A stretch of DNA of 64,000 nt from positions 20,910 through 84,909 of the forward strand of contig JANNBN010000077.1 of assembly GCA_031385545.1 (NCBI GenBank), in the 5' to 3' direction. This document shows, piece after piece, positions 6,942 through 16,264 of this stretch. The notes beneath the pieces were generated by a model, which made no database searches, had not been told where the DNA came from, and was given only the letters and a program-made list of their open reading frames with translations. Both the position numbers and the translations under genes were made by a program. The DNA is from JANNBN01 sp031385545 (GTDB lineage: Bacteria > Actinomycetota > Acidimicrobiia > Acidimicrobiales > JANYDT01). Numbering within the stretch: the first letter of the stretch is position 1; the number at the start of each line of letters is the position of its first letter.

Positions 6942-9586
6942 CCGTGGGTTTCGACGGCCGCGACGTGGGCCCAACGCGCTCGTTCGCTCCGCGTTCACTT
7001 CCACCGCGATCGCGCCCCCGCGTGGGCGCTCCAGGCCGATCGGTGACTCCGTCGCTCACGTCGAAGCGGCGGGCCTCCCCACCGAATTCTGCCCCGGTCG
7101 GTCGCGGCGCCGGCCTGAACACGACTGGGTCCGGCGATTCATCCGGGCGCAAAACACCGCGCCCAACGACCCAGCGCCCAACGACCCAGCGCCCAACAGC
7201 CCAGCGCGCGCTGCGGCCCGTCGTCGAACCGACAGCCCGATCTACTTCCCGTCGTTCTCCTCGGCGAATGCCCGAGCGAACGTCCCGGCCGACCTCGCAG
7301 CGAACGTCGCATGACGCTCAGGAGCGGGACCGAGACGAGACTCGACAGCGATTCGGGCTGGGTTTGTCAGATGTGGGGGCAACCGCTTCTACCCGTTGGT
7401 GGAGTGGTCGCCCGGGGGTGGTGCGAGTATCGACTGTTGCGATGGCGCTTCTGGTGACCGGTCGCGTTGCACAGTTGCAGCTGGCAGGTGAAGGCACCAA
7501 GATCGCCACCGAGCGCCGCCAGGTTCTGTCCGCAGCGCGTGGCGATCTGCTGGACCGGACGGGCCAGCCGCTTGCCGTGAACGATTCGGTGGGCGACGTG
7601 TTCGTCGACGCCATCGGTGTGAACAATGGACTGACTGCGTGGGGTCCAAAAGACCGTGCCGCGCTGCAGAACGACCTCCACGAAGTTGGAGTTCTGCTGG
7701 GATTGACCGACGCACAGGTCGGCGAGAAGGTCGCCGCCGACTCCCGTTGGATTTCACTGAAGCGGGGTGTGCCTGCAGCCGACGCACGGCGCATCCGCGA
7801 CCTGAAGCAGACGCTGATCACCGTGATCGACCGACCCCGCCGGGTTTACCCCGACGGGGACATCATCCGTGGACTTGTCGGATCGGTGCAGATCAGCAAC
7901 ACCAAGACCGCTTCGGGCGTGGCCATCGACGACCTCACCGGGCGCAGTGGTTTGGAGAAGCTGCTCGACAAGGAGTTGACCGGTATCCCTGGCGAGCTGC
8001 TCACCGAACGCGGCCCGGGCAATCGGGAGATTCCGTCGCCCAATCGGCGACTCGTTCCGGCGCAGAAGGGCACATCGTTCGTCTTGTCGCTCGATCGATC
8101 GTTGCAGTACCAGACAGAACAGAACCTCCGGCGGGCGCTGTCGACCTATGGCGCGGTCGGCGGATACGTCGGCGTGATGGATGTCAAGTCCGGCGACCTG
8201 CTTGCGTCGGTGTCGATGAAGGTGGACCCGGAAACGGGATTGATCGAGTCGAAGGGATACAACGCTGGAGTCATCGATACGTACGAGCCAGGCTCCACCA
8301 TGAAGCCGTTCACCATGGCCGCAGCGCTCGACTCGGGAACGGTGACCACCGAGACGCGGTTCAACGTGCAGGACAACCTCATCATGAAATTCAAGAACGA
8401 ACAGAAGCGTTTCAAGGACGACACACCGCACAAGCAGCAGTATTGGTCGGTACGCGACATCCTGGTCAACTCTTCCAACGTCGGCACGATTACCGTTGCT
8501 CGCAAACTTGGGCCCGAAGCGGTCAACGCAAACCTGAAGCAGTTCGGGTTCGGGGCGAAGACCGGTATCGCCGATCCCAAATCGGAGTCGGCCGGAATCA
8601 TGCGTGATGTGAAGGACTGGTCCGGTGTCGACATCGGCACGGTTCCCATCGGCCAAGGCATCTCGGTGTCGCCGATCCAGATGCTGGCTGCCATGAATTC
8701 GCTCGCAGCGGACGGCACCTATGTGACCCCTCGGTTGGTGACGGCATCAATCGCAGCTGACGGCACTCGAATCGAGCGGCCCGTGCAGCAGCGTCGCGTC
8801 GTGCGCAGTGATACGGCGTCGGAGGTTCGCTCGATGCTTGCCGACGTCGTAAGAGCTGGTACCGGAAAGCGTGCTGCTGTGGCTGGGTACGAGGTCGCTG
8901 GAAAGACCGGCACGGCGCAGAAGGCCGAGAAGGGCCGCTACTCCGAAACTGCGTATGTCGCAAGTTTTGCAGGGTTCTTTCCGGCCGCCGCTCCGAAGCT
9001 TTCGATCCTCGTGATCCTCGACGAGCCCTACGAGCAGTACGGTGGGCTCACCGCTGCACCTGTATTCGCAGACATGGTTCGCGTGACCGCGCAGCGGTAT
9101 CGCATCGCACCGCAGCGTGCAACAGGCCAGGACAAGACGCAATCCCAGGTGCTCGTCACCCCGGAGCTGAGGGCCGTGAACGACCCAACTCGTCATGCAA
9201 TCGCTCCGGTCCGCCCGGCACCTGGCCAGCCAGCAACACTGGATGGAGTGAGCGCATCTGATCCAGGCAGCGCCCCCGCCTCTGTGGTCGGTGGAGTGCC
9301 AACCTCGGTTGTCGGTGGTGCTGCGCGACGGACGGCCGCTCCGGCCACCGATCCCATACCGCCGGGAAAGAAGGCATCGACCGGATCCTCTTCGCGAAAG
9401 CTGGTGCCGGCCGACGGGGCGCCAACTCCCGTGCGGGCCAAGCCGCCGGTCGCGCAGAGCGATGCTGGGCAGCCCAATCCTGGTCAGCCAGATGCTGGTC
9501 AGTCCGATGCTGGGCCCGGGCGTGCTGACGGAGGGACCGGAGCAGTCGGACTCGCCGGTGACGCAGTGACGAAGGTCGGCCAATGA
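6938..9586 (+). CDS. ftsI: penicillin-binding protein 3 / FtsI peptidoglycan transpeptidase
   Basis: Septal class B PBP that cross-links peptidoglycan together with FtsW. It has 882 residues, well above the usual 580-700. A basic disordered N-terminal region of about 160 residues (with the tandem RPTTQRPTTQRPTAQR) precedes a membrane anchor at about 161-180. The dimerisation domain follows, then the transpeptidase domain with the active-site S453-T-M-K456, S512-S-N514 and K656-T-G. A Pro/Gln/Asp-rich tail of about 130 residues follows, containing 15-bp repeats (9461-9519). The GTG start overlaps the ftsL stop (GTGA) and the stop overlaps murE (ATGA). Confidence 0.95.
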   Translation: MTVGFDGRDVGPTRSFAPRSLPPRSRPRVGAPGRSVTPSLTSKRRASPPNSAPVGRGAGLNTTGSGDSSGRKTPRPTTQRPTTQRPTAQRALRPVVEPTARSTSRRSPRRMPERTSRPTSQRTSHDAQERDRDETRQRFGLGLSDVGATASTRWWSGRPGVVRVSTVAMALLVTGRVAQLQLAGEGTKIATERRQVLSAARGDLLDRTGQPLAVNDSVGDVFVDAIGVNNGLTAWGPKDRAALQNDLHEVGVLLGLTDAQVGEKVAADSRWISLKRGVPAADARRIRDLKQTLITVIDRPRRVYPDGDIIRGLVGSVQISNTKTASGVAIDDLTGRSGLEKLLDKELTGIPGELLTERGPGNREIPSPNRRLVPAQKGTSFVLSLDRSLQYQTEQNLRRALSTYGAVGGYVGVMDVKSGDLLASVSMKVDPETGLIESKGYNAGVIDTYEPGSTMKPFTMAAALDSGTVTTETRFNVQDNLIMKFKNEQKRFKDDTPHKQQYWSVRDILVNSSNVGTITVARKLGPEAVNANLKQFGFGAKTGIADPKSESAGIMRDVKDWSGVDIGTVPIGQGISVSPIQMLAAMNSLAADGTYVTPRLVTASIAADGTRIERPVQQRRVVRSDTASEVRSMLADVVRAGTGKRAAVAGYEVAGKTGTAQKAEKGRYSETAYVASFAGFFPAAAPKLSILVILDEPYEQYGGLTAAPVFADMVRVTAQRYRIAPQRATGQDKTQSQVLVTPELRAVNDPTRHAIAPVRPAPGQPATLDGVSASDPGSAPASVVGGVPTSVVGGAARRTAAPATDPIPPGKKASTGSSSRKLVPADGAPTPVRAKPPVAQSDAGQPNPGQPDAGQSDAGPGRADGGTGAVGLAGDAVTKVGQ

Positions 9587-11031
9587 TCGCTCTCGCCCGA
9601 CCGCTCGGCGAAGTGTTGGCTGATCTCGCTGCCCGTGGCATTGCCATCGGGCAGCTCGAACGAAACCCGCATGCCGTGGACGTGCAGGTCAGCGGGTGCA
9701 CACACGATTCGCGTGAAGTGCAGCCGGGCTGGCTGTTCTGTTGCGTACCCGGACAGAAGACTGACGGGCATACCTACGCCCAGGCGGCGGTCGATGCCGG
9801 CGCTGTCGCTCTCCTCGTGGCGCGACCGGTCGACACACAGCCCCCGGTTCCCCAGGTGGTTGTTCCCGACGTGCGGAACACCATGGGACACGTGGCAGCC
9901 TCGGTGCACGGACACCCGTCGCAACAACTCGTCATGATCGGTGTCACCGGCACCAACGGGAAGACCTCAACTGCCCACATGCTGGCCGAGATACTGATGG
10001 CTGCAGGGCATCGGGCAGAGGTGATTGGAACCTTGACCCAGACCCGCACCACGCCTGAAGCGACAGACCTGCATCAGCGGCTGGCCGAGTTCGTACGCAG
10101 CGGTGTCACACATGTGGTGATGGAAGTGACCTCGCACGCGCTCGTCCTTGGCCGGGTAGCTGGTGTGCGGTTCGCCGTTGCCGTCTTCACGAACCTCAGC
10201 CAGGATCACCTCGATTTCCACGGAAATATGGAGGCATACTTTCGCGCAAAGGCCCTGTTGTTCACTCCGGTGTACGCAGATCGTGCAGTGGTCAATGCCG
10301 ATGACCCGCGCGGCCGTTTGCTGTCCGATGCAGCATCCATTCCGACCGAAGTGTTTTCCATCAGCCAGGCGGAGAATCTGACCACCGGTACGGTGAGCAC
10401 GTTCACCCTGAGGGGGGAGCCCGTCACGTTGCACGTGGGTGGGCGATTCAGCGTGTCGAACGCCATGGCTGCCGCAGCTGTTGCGACGCGGCTGGGTATA
10501 GCTGACGCCGTCATCGCAGAGGGCCTCGGAAATGCGTTGGTCGCAGGCCGGTTCGAACCGGTCATCGCCGGCCAGCCGTTCGCGGTGATCGTCGACTATG
10601 CCCACACCCCAGACGGTCTGATGCGGGTTCTCGAGTCGGCGCGATCGATGACTCCATCGGGACGCAAGCTGTACTGCGTGTTCGGATGCGGCGGCGACCG
10701 CGACCGGACGAAGCGGCCGCTGATGGGCGCTGCTGCCGCCGCACTATGCGACGTCGTTGTGGTGACGTCGGACAATCCTCGGTCTGAGGATCCAGCGGCG
10801 ATCATCGACGACATCGTGGCCGGGATCCCGTCGTATGCCGCAGCAGCAGTCTCGATCATCGTCGAACGTCGCGACGCAATCGCGTCTGCCCTTGACGCCG
10901 CGACCTCGGGCGACGTTGTGGTCATCGCAGGGAAGGGACACGAACAAGGCCAGGACTCGAACGGCATCGTGACACCGTTCGACGACCGAGTGGTCGCCCG
11001 TGAACTGTTGGAGTCGAAGGGGAAACGGTGA
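9583..11031 (+). CDS. murE: UDP-N-acetylmuramoyl-tripeptide synthetase MurE
   Basis: A Mur ligase of 482 residues adding the third amino acid of the peptidoglycan stem peptide in the cytoplasm. The ATP loop GVTGTNGKTSTAHM, the central HDSREV and TSHALVLGRV motifs and the C-terminal SDNPRSEDP (D397-N-P-R400) are visible. DNPR is the known signature of meso-diaminopimelate-adding enzymes, so this organism should have A2pm-type peptidoglycan rather than lysine. The C-terminal GKGHEQGQ matches the family. Overlaps ftsI and murF by 4 bp each. Confidence 0.96.
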   Translation: MIALARPLGEVLADLAARGIAIGQLERNPHAVDVQVSGCTHDSREVQPGWLFCCVPGQKTDGHTYAQAAVDAGAVALLVARPVDTQPPVPQVVVPDVRNTMGHVAASVHGHPSQQLVMIGVTGTNGKTSTAHMLAEILMAAGHRAEVIGTLTQTRTTPEATDLHQRLAEFVRSGVTHVVMEVTSHALVLGRVAGVRFAVAVFTNLSQDHLDFHGNMEAYFRAKALLFTPVYADRAVVNADDPRGRLLSDAASIPTEVFSISQAENLTTGTVSTFTLRGEPVTLHVGGRFSVSNAMAAAAVATRLGIADAVIAEGLGNALVAGRFEPVIAGQPFAVIVDYAHTPDGLMRVLESARSMTPSGRKLYCVFGCGGDRDRTKRPLMGAAAAALCDVVVVTSDNPRSEDPAAIIDDIVAGIPSYAAAAVSIIVERRDAIASALDAATSGDVVVIAGKGHEQGQDSNGIVTPFDDRVVARELLESKGKR

Positions 11032-12434
11032 ACTACCTCGTTTTCGAGGTCGCACTGGCCGTGAACGGTCGGATGTCTGATACGGCCGCGCCGGCTGAGG
11101 TGCTGGTTGTGTCAGGCGTGCGGACGGACTCACGCGAAGTGATGCCGGGCGACCTGTTCGTTCCGCTGATTGCCGACCGCGACGGGCACGAGTTCATCGA
11201 CGAAGCGATCCGTCGGGGAGCAACTTCGTGGCTCACATCGCGTGCAGATGATCGGCACGGCGCGGTCAACGTCGGTGACACCTTTCAGGCCCTCGAATTG
11301 CTGGCGTCCGACGCTCGTCGGCGGATGGAGGGTTGGGGTACCACAGTGATCGGCGTGACGGGTTCGAGCGGGAAGACATCGACGAAGGACCTCCTGAGGG
11401 CAATCCTGTCGGCTCATGGTCCTGCCGGAGCCAGCGACAAGTCGTACAACAACGAAATCGGTGCTCCGCTGACGTTGCTCAACTCGCCCGATCTGTCCTG
11501 GGCGGTGGCGGTCGAGATGGGCGCGCGCGGTCTTGGCCACATCGCCCGCCTCTGCGAGCTTGCACGCCCGTCGATCGGAATCGTGACCAACGTGGGCACC
11601 GCCCACTTGGCGATGTACGACGGACCCGAGGGCATCGTCCAAGCCAAGGGTGAACTCGTCGGGTCGCTTCCGGCGACCGGCACCGCGGTGCTGAATGCCT
11701 CCGACGCGGCGATGCCGGTGCATGCTGCGTTGACCAAGGCCCGGGTTCTGACCTTCGGGATTCCGCCTCGGACCGGCCAGCTGCCCGACGTCAGCGCGGA
11801 CGGCGTGGCCCTTGACGACCTTCTACGCGGTTCGTTCATCCTGCGGTCCCCGTGGGGCAGTACCGAAGTGCGCCTCCAAGCCCGCGGTGAACATCAGGTG
11901 CTCAACGCCCTGGCTGCGGCTGGTGCCGCGCTGGCGGCCGGAGCGTCGTTGGCGGAGGTCGCGGAGGGCCTCTCGACCGACGTGCTGTCGCCCTGGCGGA
12001 TGGAGATGGGCCGAACCGGAACCGGTGCGCTGCTGATCAACGATGCATACAACGCCAATGACCAGTCCATGGCCGCAGCCGTGAAGGCGCTGGCCACCGT
12101 CGCCGGGAAGCGAAGGATTGCTGTTCTCGGCACCATGGCCGAGCTTGGCGAACACGCCGGTCCGGCACACGCGGCAATCATGGCGCTCGCTCGGAGCCTG
12201 TCCATCGACGTGATCGTCGCCGTCGACCAGCCGCTGTACGAGGGTGCTGATCATTCGGTGAAGTCTCCAGCTGAGGTTCCGCCACTGTTGGCTGCACTCG
12301 GTCTCGGTCACGGCGATGTGGTGCTGCTGAAGGGAAGCCGAATGGCTGGACTCGAACAGGTTGCACACGCGTTGGTCCGTCGGGCAGACGGATCTCGACC
12401 CGCCGACGGCGGGGACCCAAAGGAACATCGATGA
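11028..12434 (+). CDS. murF: UDP-N-acetylmuramoyl-tripeptide--D-alanyl-D-alanine ligase MurF
   Basis: A Mur ligase of 468 residues adding D-Ala-D-Ala to form the UDP-MurNAc-pentapeptide. Motifs: VRTDSREVMPGDLFV at the N-terminus, the ATP loop GVTGSSGKTSTKDLL, the SYNNEIGAPLTLL segment characteristic of MurF, NVGTAHLAMYDGPEGI and INDAYNANDQSM. GTG 11028 overlaps the murE stop (GTGA) and the stop overlaps the mraY ATG. Unremarkable in length. Confidence 0.96.
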   Translation: MNYLVFEVALAVNGRMSDTAAPAEVLVVSGVRTDSREVMPGDLFVPLIADRDGHEFIDEAIRRGATSWLTSRADDRHGAVNVGDTFQALELLASDARRRMEGWGTTVIGVTGSSGKTSTKDLLRAILSAHGPAGASDKSYNNEIGAPLTLLNSPDLSWAVAVEMGARGLGHIARLCELARPSIGIVTNVGTAHLAMYDGPEGIVQAKGELVGSLPATGTAVLNASDAAMPVHAALTKARVLTFGIPPRTGQLPDVSADGVALDDLLRGSFILRSPWGSTEVRLQARGEHQVLNALAAAGAALAAGASLAEVAEGLSTDVLSPWRMEMGRTGTGALLINDAYNANDQSMAAAVKALATVAGKRRIAVLGTMAELGEHAGPAHAAIMALARSLSIDVIVAVDQPLYEGADHSVKSPAEVPPLLAALGLGHGDVVLLKGSRMAGLEQVAHALVRRADGSRPADGGDPKEHR

Positions 12435-13474
12435 TCAACCTCGCCGTTGCCGGCATCGTGGCCTTCCTCGTCACCCTCTTCGGCATGCCGTTCCTGATGC
12501 GTTGGCTCTTTGCTCGCGGCATCGGGCAATCGATCCGCGAGGAACTTTCGGCTGATCAACAGAAGAAGAAGGGCACGCCCACGATGGGTGGGATCATGAT
12601 CGTGATCGGCGCTCTGGCGGGCTACCTGGCTCCGCACCTGCGCAGCGAACTTCCGTTCAGCTTCGGCGGCCTGGCTGTGGTGTGGGCCTTCGTCGGCGCC
12701 GGTGCGGTCGGCTTCGCCGACGACTGGATCAAGGTGCGGCGCAAGCGGAGCCTCGGCCTGAACAAGACAGCGAAGTCCGGTGGCCAGCTTGCGGTGGCGG
12801 CAGTCTTCGTTGCGATTGCGGACCTGAAGACAGACCTGGCCCCGCGGATCGGGTTCACAAGGATGGGCAACCCAGGCTGGCGTATACCGATGATTGTGTT
12901 CATGGTCCTTGCCGTGGTGCTTGTCTACGGCTTCTCGAACGCGGTGAACCTCACCGATGGGATGGACGGCCTCGCCGCAGGAACGTCGGTGTACTCGTTC
13001 GGTGCGTACACGCTGATGTGCTTCTGGATGTTCCGCAACCCATCGATCTACCAGGTCGACCAGGCACTGGACCTGGCCGTCATCGCGTCAGCGATGGTCG
13101 GAGCATGTCTTGGGTTCTGGTGGTGGAACGCGGCTCCGGCACGGATCTTCATGGGCGATGTCGGTTCACTGGCGATCGGGTCGGCGTTCGGCGCGATCGC
13201 CGTGCTGACCTATACGCCGCTCCTGCTTCCCGTGATCGGCGGGCTCTTCGTCATCGAAACGGTCTCGGTCATTCTGCAGGTCGGCTCGTTTCATCTGTTC
13301 AACAAGAAGCGGATCTTCCGTATGGCACCGATCCATCACCATTTCGAGTTGAAGGGCTGGCCGGAGACGACGGTGACCATTCGGTTCTGGATCATCGCAA
13401 TGATCCTCGTGTTCTCTGGTCTCGGCATGTTCTTCGCAGACTTCATTTCCCTCCCGGCAGGAGCACGTCCATGA
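12431..13474 (+). CDS. mraY: phospho-N-acetylmuramoyl-pentapeptide-transferase MraY
   Basis: A polytopic membrane enzyme of 347 residues moving phospho-MurNAc-pentapeptide onto undecaprenyl phosphate (lipid I). Catalytic features visible: KKKGTPTMGG at the first cytoplasmic loop, the acidic FADDWIKV motif, NAVNLTDGMDGLAAG, and the C-terminal MAPIHHHFELKGWPE with the HHH triad. Its stop overlaps ftsW in an ATGA junction. In most bacteria murD stands between mraY and ftsW; here nothing intervenes. Confidence 0.97.
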   Translation: MINLAVAGIVAFLVTLFGMPFLMRWLFARGIGQSIREELSADQQKKKGTPTMGGIMIVIGALAGYLAPHLRSELPFSFGGLAVVWAFVGAGAVGFADDWIKVRRKRSLGLNKTAKSGGQLAVAAVFVAIADLKTDLAPRIGFTRMGNPGWRIPMIVFMVLAVVLVYGFSNAVNLTDGMDGLAAGTSVYSFGAYTLMCFWMFRNPSIYQVDQALDLAVIASAMVGACLGFWWWNAAPARIFMGDVGSLAIGSAFGAIAVLTYTPLLLPVIGGLFVIETVSVILQVGSFHLFNKKRIFRMAPIHHHFELKGWPETTVTIRFWIIAMILVFSGLGMFFADFISLPAGARP

Positions 13475-14811
13475 CATCGGTGATCGACGAACGTCGAAAC
13501 GCGCCCCGCGCCGACGGAGCACGGCAACGCCGCGAACCATTGCGTCGCGGCGGTGACGTTGCCCTGACGGCAAGTCGTGTTCCGGCACGCGCCGACGGCT
13601 CAGCTGTGCGCCCACGGATGCGTGCCTCGCTGTCCCGGACAACGTCTCGGGCGACATCTCGGGCTCAGGCGACCGCCCGGCATTGGAATTCCGAATCGGT
13701 GCTGTTGCTCGGCATCGGCGGGCTCCTGACCCTGATCGGGCTGGTCTTCGTGCTGTCCGCGTCGTCGGTCTTTTCGCTCAGCACCACGAAGAGCGTGTGG
13801 GGAGTGTTTCTCCGCCAACTGCAATGGGAAGCGCTCGGGCTCGTCGTTCTGGCTGCTTCGGCCACCCTCGGTTTTGAGTACCTCCGCAAGGGGTGGGCTG
13901 TCCTGTGGGGGAGCGCTGTCGTGCTGTTGATGCTCGTGCGGTTCACGCCGCTCGGTGTCACCCGCAACGGTTCGGTCCGGTGGATCGGACCGTCATCGTT
14001 CGAGATCCAGCCCTCCGAATTGGCCAAACTTGCAGTCGTCACGGCCCTCGCTCACATGCTGAGCCTGCGCCATGACTTCACGGACTGGCGTGTCGCCGCC
14101 AAGTACTTGGCCCCCTTCGTGCTGATCCCGGTCGTCCTTGTCGGTACGCAACCGGACCTCGGCACCACGTCCGTCATCGCGGCAGCGGCGCTCGCGGTGA
14201 TGTTCGCCGGGAACATCAACGGTCGGTGGCTGGGTTGCATCACGGTCGGCGGAGCGCTCTTGGCTGCCTTCAGCCTTCACCTGAACGAATATCAATGGGC
14301 ACGCGTCACCGCCTTCATCGATCCTCAGTCAGCTGCGGCCTTTCATATCCGTCGCTCGCTCGCCGGTATCCAGGCCGGTGGTCTGTTCGGCGTCGGAATC
14401 GGTGCGAGCAAGTCCAAGTGGGGTTTCCTCCCGAACGCCCACACCGACTTCATCTTCTCGGTGATCACCGAAGAAGTTGGGCTCATCGGTGCAACTGTCG
14501 TGGTCGCCCTCTTCGCTGCGTTCGCTGTCCTTGGGGTGCGCATTGCGCTGCGTGCTCCTGATCGGTTCTCGCGCCTTGTGGCGTTTGGCATCACCGGCTG
14601 GATCGCTACACAGGCATTCGCGAACATTGCGGCAGTGACCGGCCTTGCACCGGTGACCGGGGTGCCGCTTCCGTTCGTGTCCCAGGGCGGCACAGCGTTC
14701 GTTTCGCTGATGGCAGCGATGGGGATCCTGCTCGACATCGCACGCAGGGGGACAGATCGCAGACGGACCAAGACCCCGCACCCCTCGATGCGCCGAGCTG
14801 CCGATGGCTGA
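13471..14811 (+). CDS. ftsW: FtsW peptidoglycan glycosyltransferase (SEDS family)
   Basis: A SEDS-family polytopic membrane protein of 446 residues that polymerises lipid II at the septum with FtsI. It has an N-terminal basic cytoplasmic stretch of about 70 residues, then multiple hydrophobic segments. Family motifs visible are RWIGPSSFEIQPSELAKL, GTQPDLGTTSVIAA and the C-terminal PFVSQGGTAFVSLMAAMGIL. The start at 13471 was chosen by the ATGA overlap with mraY; a longer open reading to 12682 is mraY in the wrong frame. The stop lies 8 bp inside murC. Confidence 0.95.
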   Translation: MTSVIDERRNAPRADGARQRREPLRRGGDVALTASRVPARADGSAVRPRMRASLSRTTSRATSRAQATARHWNSESVLLLGIGGLLTLIGLVFVLSASSVFSLSTTKSVWGVFLRQLQWEALGLVVLAASATLGFEYLRKGWAVLWGSAVVLLMLVRFTPLGVTRNGSVRWIGPSSFEIQPSELAKLAVVTALAHMLSLRHDFTDWRVAAKYLAPFVLIPVVLVGTQPDLGTTSVIAAAALAVMFAGNINGRWLGCITVGGALLAAFSLHLNEYQWARVTAFIDPQSAAAFHIRRSLAGIQAGGLFGVGIGASKSKWGFLPNAHTDFIFSVITEEVGLIGATVVVALFAAFAVLGVRIALRAPDRFSRLVAFGITGWIATQAFANIAAVTGLAPVTGVPLPFVSQGGTAFVSLMAAMGILLDIARRGTDRRRTKTPHPSMRRAADG

Positions 14812-16264
14812 CGAACCGTTGATGCTCCGAGGGGGCGAATCCGGGCGGGTCGTGCCGGACCTGTCGGGCGGGGTCGTTCCGGGCCGCGCTCACGTTGTGG
14901 CTGCGGGCGGCGCGGCCATGAACGCGATCTGCCGGATACTGCGGTCGCTCGGCTGGGAGGTCACCGGAAGTGACCAGTCCGGTTCGGACGCCGTCGATCG
15001 TCTGCGCGCTGAGGGATTCACGATTCACGTCGGCCACGACGCAGCCCATGTCGGCACCGCAGATCTTCTCGTCGTGTCGACCGCAGTCAAAGTGGGCAAC
15101 GTCGAACTCGACGAGGCCGTGCGCCGGTCCATCCCCGTCGCCGGCCGCCCCGAGGTGATGGAAGCGCTCGGGCGCATCAGGCGTGTGGTTGCCGTTTCGG
15201 GAACGCACGGGAAGACGACCACATCTGCGATGGCCACCTACGCCACCCAGCAACTGGGATGGGACCCGTCGTTCATCGTCGGCGGCGTGGTCAATGGGTT
15301 GGGTACGGGCGTCCGATGGACCGACTCGGACCTGCTGGTCGTCGAAGCGGACGAGTCCGACAATTCCTTCCTTCGGTTCGCCGCGGACTTCACGATCGTG
15401 ACGAACATCGAAGCCGATCACCTTGACTTCCATGGCGACATGGCGCACCTGTGCGCTGCATTCGACCAGTTCGTCGAACAGGGAAGCGGGGCGAGCGCGC
15501 TCTGCATCGACGATGACGGGTGTCGTGCGCTGGTGGAGCGGGTTGCGAGCGGAATGAATCGCAACCGGGCGGGCCACATCGCCGGCTACGGCTTTTCCAG
15601 AGACGCTGAATACCGCATTGTCGACGCCGTTGCCGAAGGACTGCGAACGCGTTGCGGCATCCGACACCAGGGAACAACGATTGCCGAGATCGACCTTCTG
15701 GTCCCTGGTCTCCACAACGCGCGCAACGCCACTGGTGTGTTCGCGCTGCTGCACCGCATGGGAGCCGACGCTCGGCTCATTGCGGAAGGTCTGGGTTCAT
15801 TCACCGGCGTCGGACGCCGATTCGAGTTCAGGGGTGTGGCCAACGGCGTCACCTTCGTCGATGACTATGCGCACCTGCCATCTGAGGTGTCCACCGTTCT
15901 GTCTGCCGCTCGTGCCGGAGGGTGGGGGCGCGTCATCGCAGTCTTCGAACCACACCGGTACACGCGCATCCGTGACGTCGGGGCCGACTTCGCTCACTCC
16001 TTCGTCGATGCTGATCTGACCGTTGTCACGGCCCTGTACCCGGCAGGACAGGAGCCGATCGCAGGGGTTGATGCTTCGCTCGTCTCGAACGCAGTTCGAG
16101 CTGCTCACCCCCAAGCCGATGTACACCTCATCGAGGACCGGGATGCCTTGGACGAGTTTCTCCGGCAAACGGTTCAACCCGGAGACCTCGTGCTCACCAT
16201 GAACGCCGGGGAGCTCACTGATCTGCCGAACCGCATGCTTGCCGCGGGCGGAGCTGACTGGTGA
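14804..16264 (+). CDS. murC: UDP-N-acetylmuramate--L-alanine ligase MurC
   Basis: A Mur ligase of 486 residues adding L-Ala to UDP-MurNAc, the first stem-peptide step. The N-terminal Rossmann loop reads VVAAGGAAMNAICRILRS, and the ATP loop AVSGTHGKTTTSAMATY lies at about residues 129-145. EADESDNSFLRF, TNIEADHLDFHG and the C-terminal EPHRYTR are all typical. Start overlaps the ftsW end by 8 bp. murG, which normally sits just before murC, is absent here. Confidence 0.96.
   Translation: MADEPLMLRGGESGRVVPDLSGGVVPGRAHVVAAGGAAMNAICRILRSLGWEVTGSDQSGSDAVDRLRAEGFTIHVGHDAAHVGTADLLVVSTAVKVGNVELDEAVRRSIPVAGRPEVMEALGRIRRVVAVSGTHGKTTTSAMATYATQQLGWDPSFIVGGVVNGLGTGVRWTDSDLLVVEADESDNSFLRFAADFTIVTNIEADHLDFHGDMAHLCAAFDQFVEQGSGASALCIDDDGCRALVERVASGMNRNRAGHIAGYGFSRDAEYRIVDAVAEGLRTRCGIRHQGTTIAEIDLLVPGLHNARNATGVFALLHRMGADARLIAEGLGSFTGVGRRFEFRGVANGVTFVDDYAHLPSEVSTVLSAARAGGWGRVIAVFEPHRYTRIRDVGADFAHSFVDADLTVVTALYPAGQEPIAGVDASLVSNAVRAAHPQADVHLIEDRDALDEFLRQTVQPGDLVLTMNAGELTDLPNRMLAAGGADW

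Noticed and set aside
12682..13470. N-terminal extension of ftsW giving a 709-residue reading
   Set aside because: The added part is mraY read in another frame; the ATGA overlap at 13471 is the clear start.
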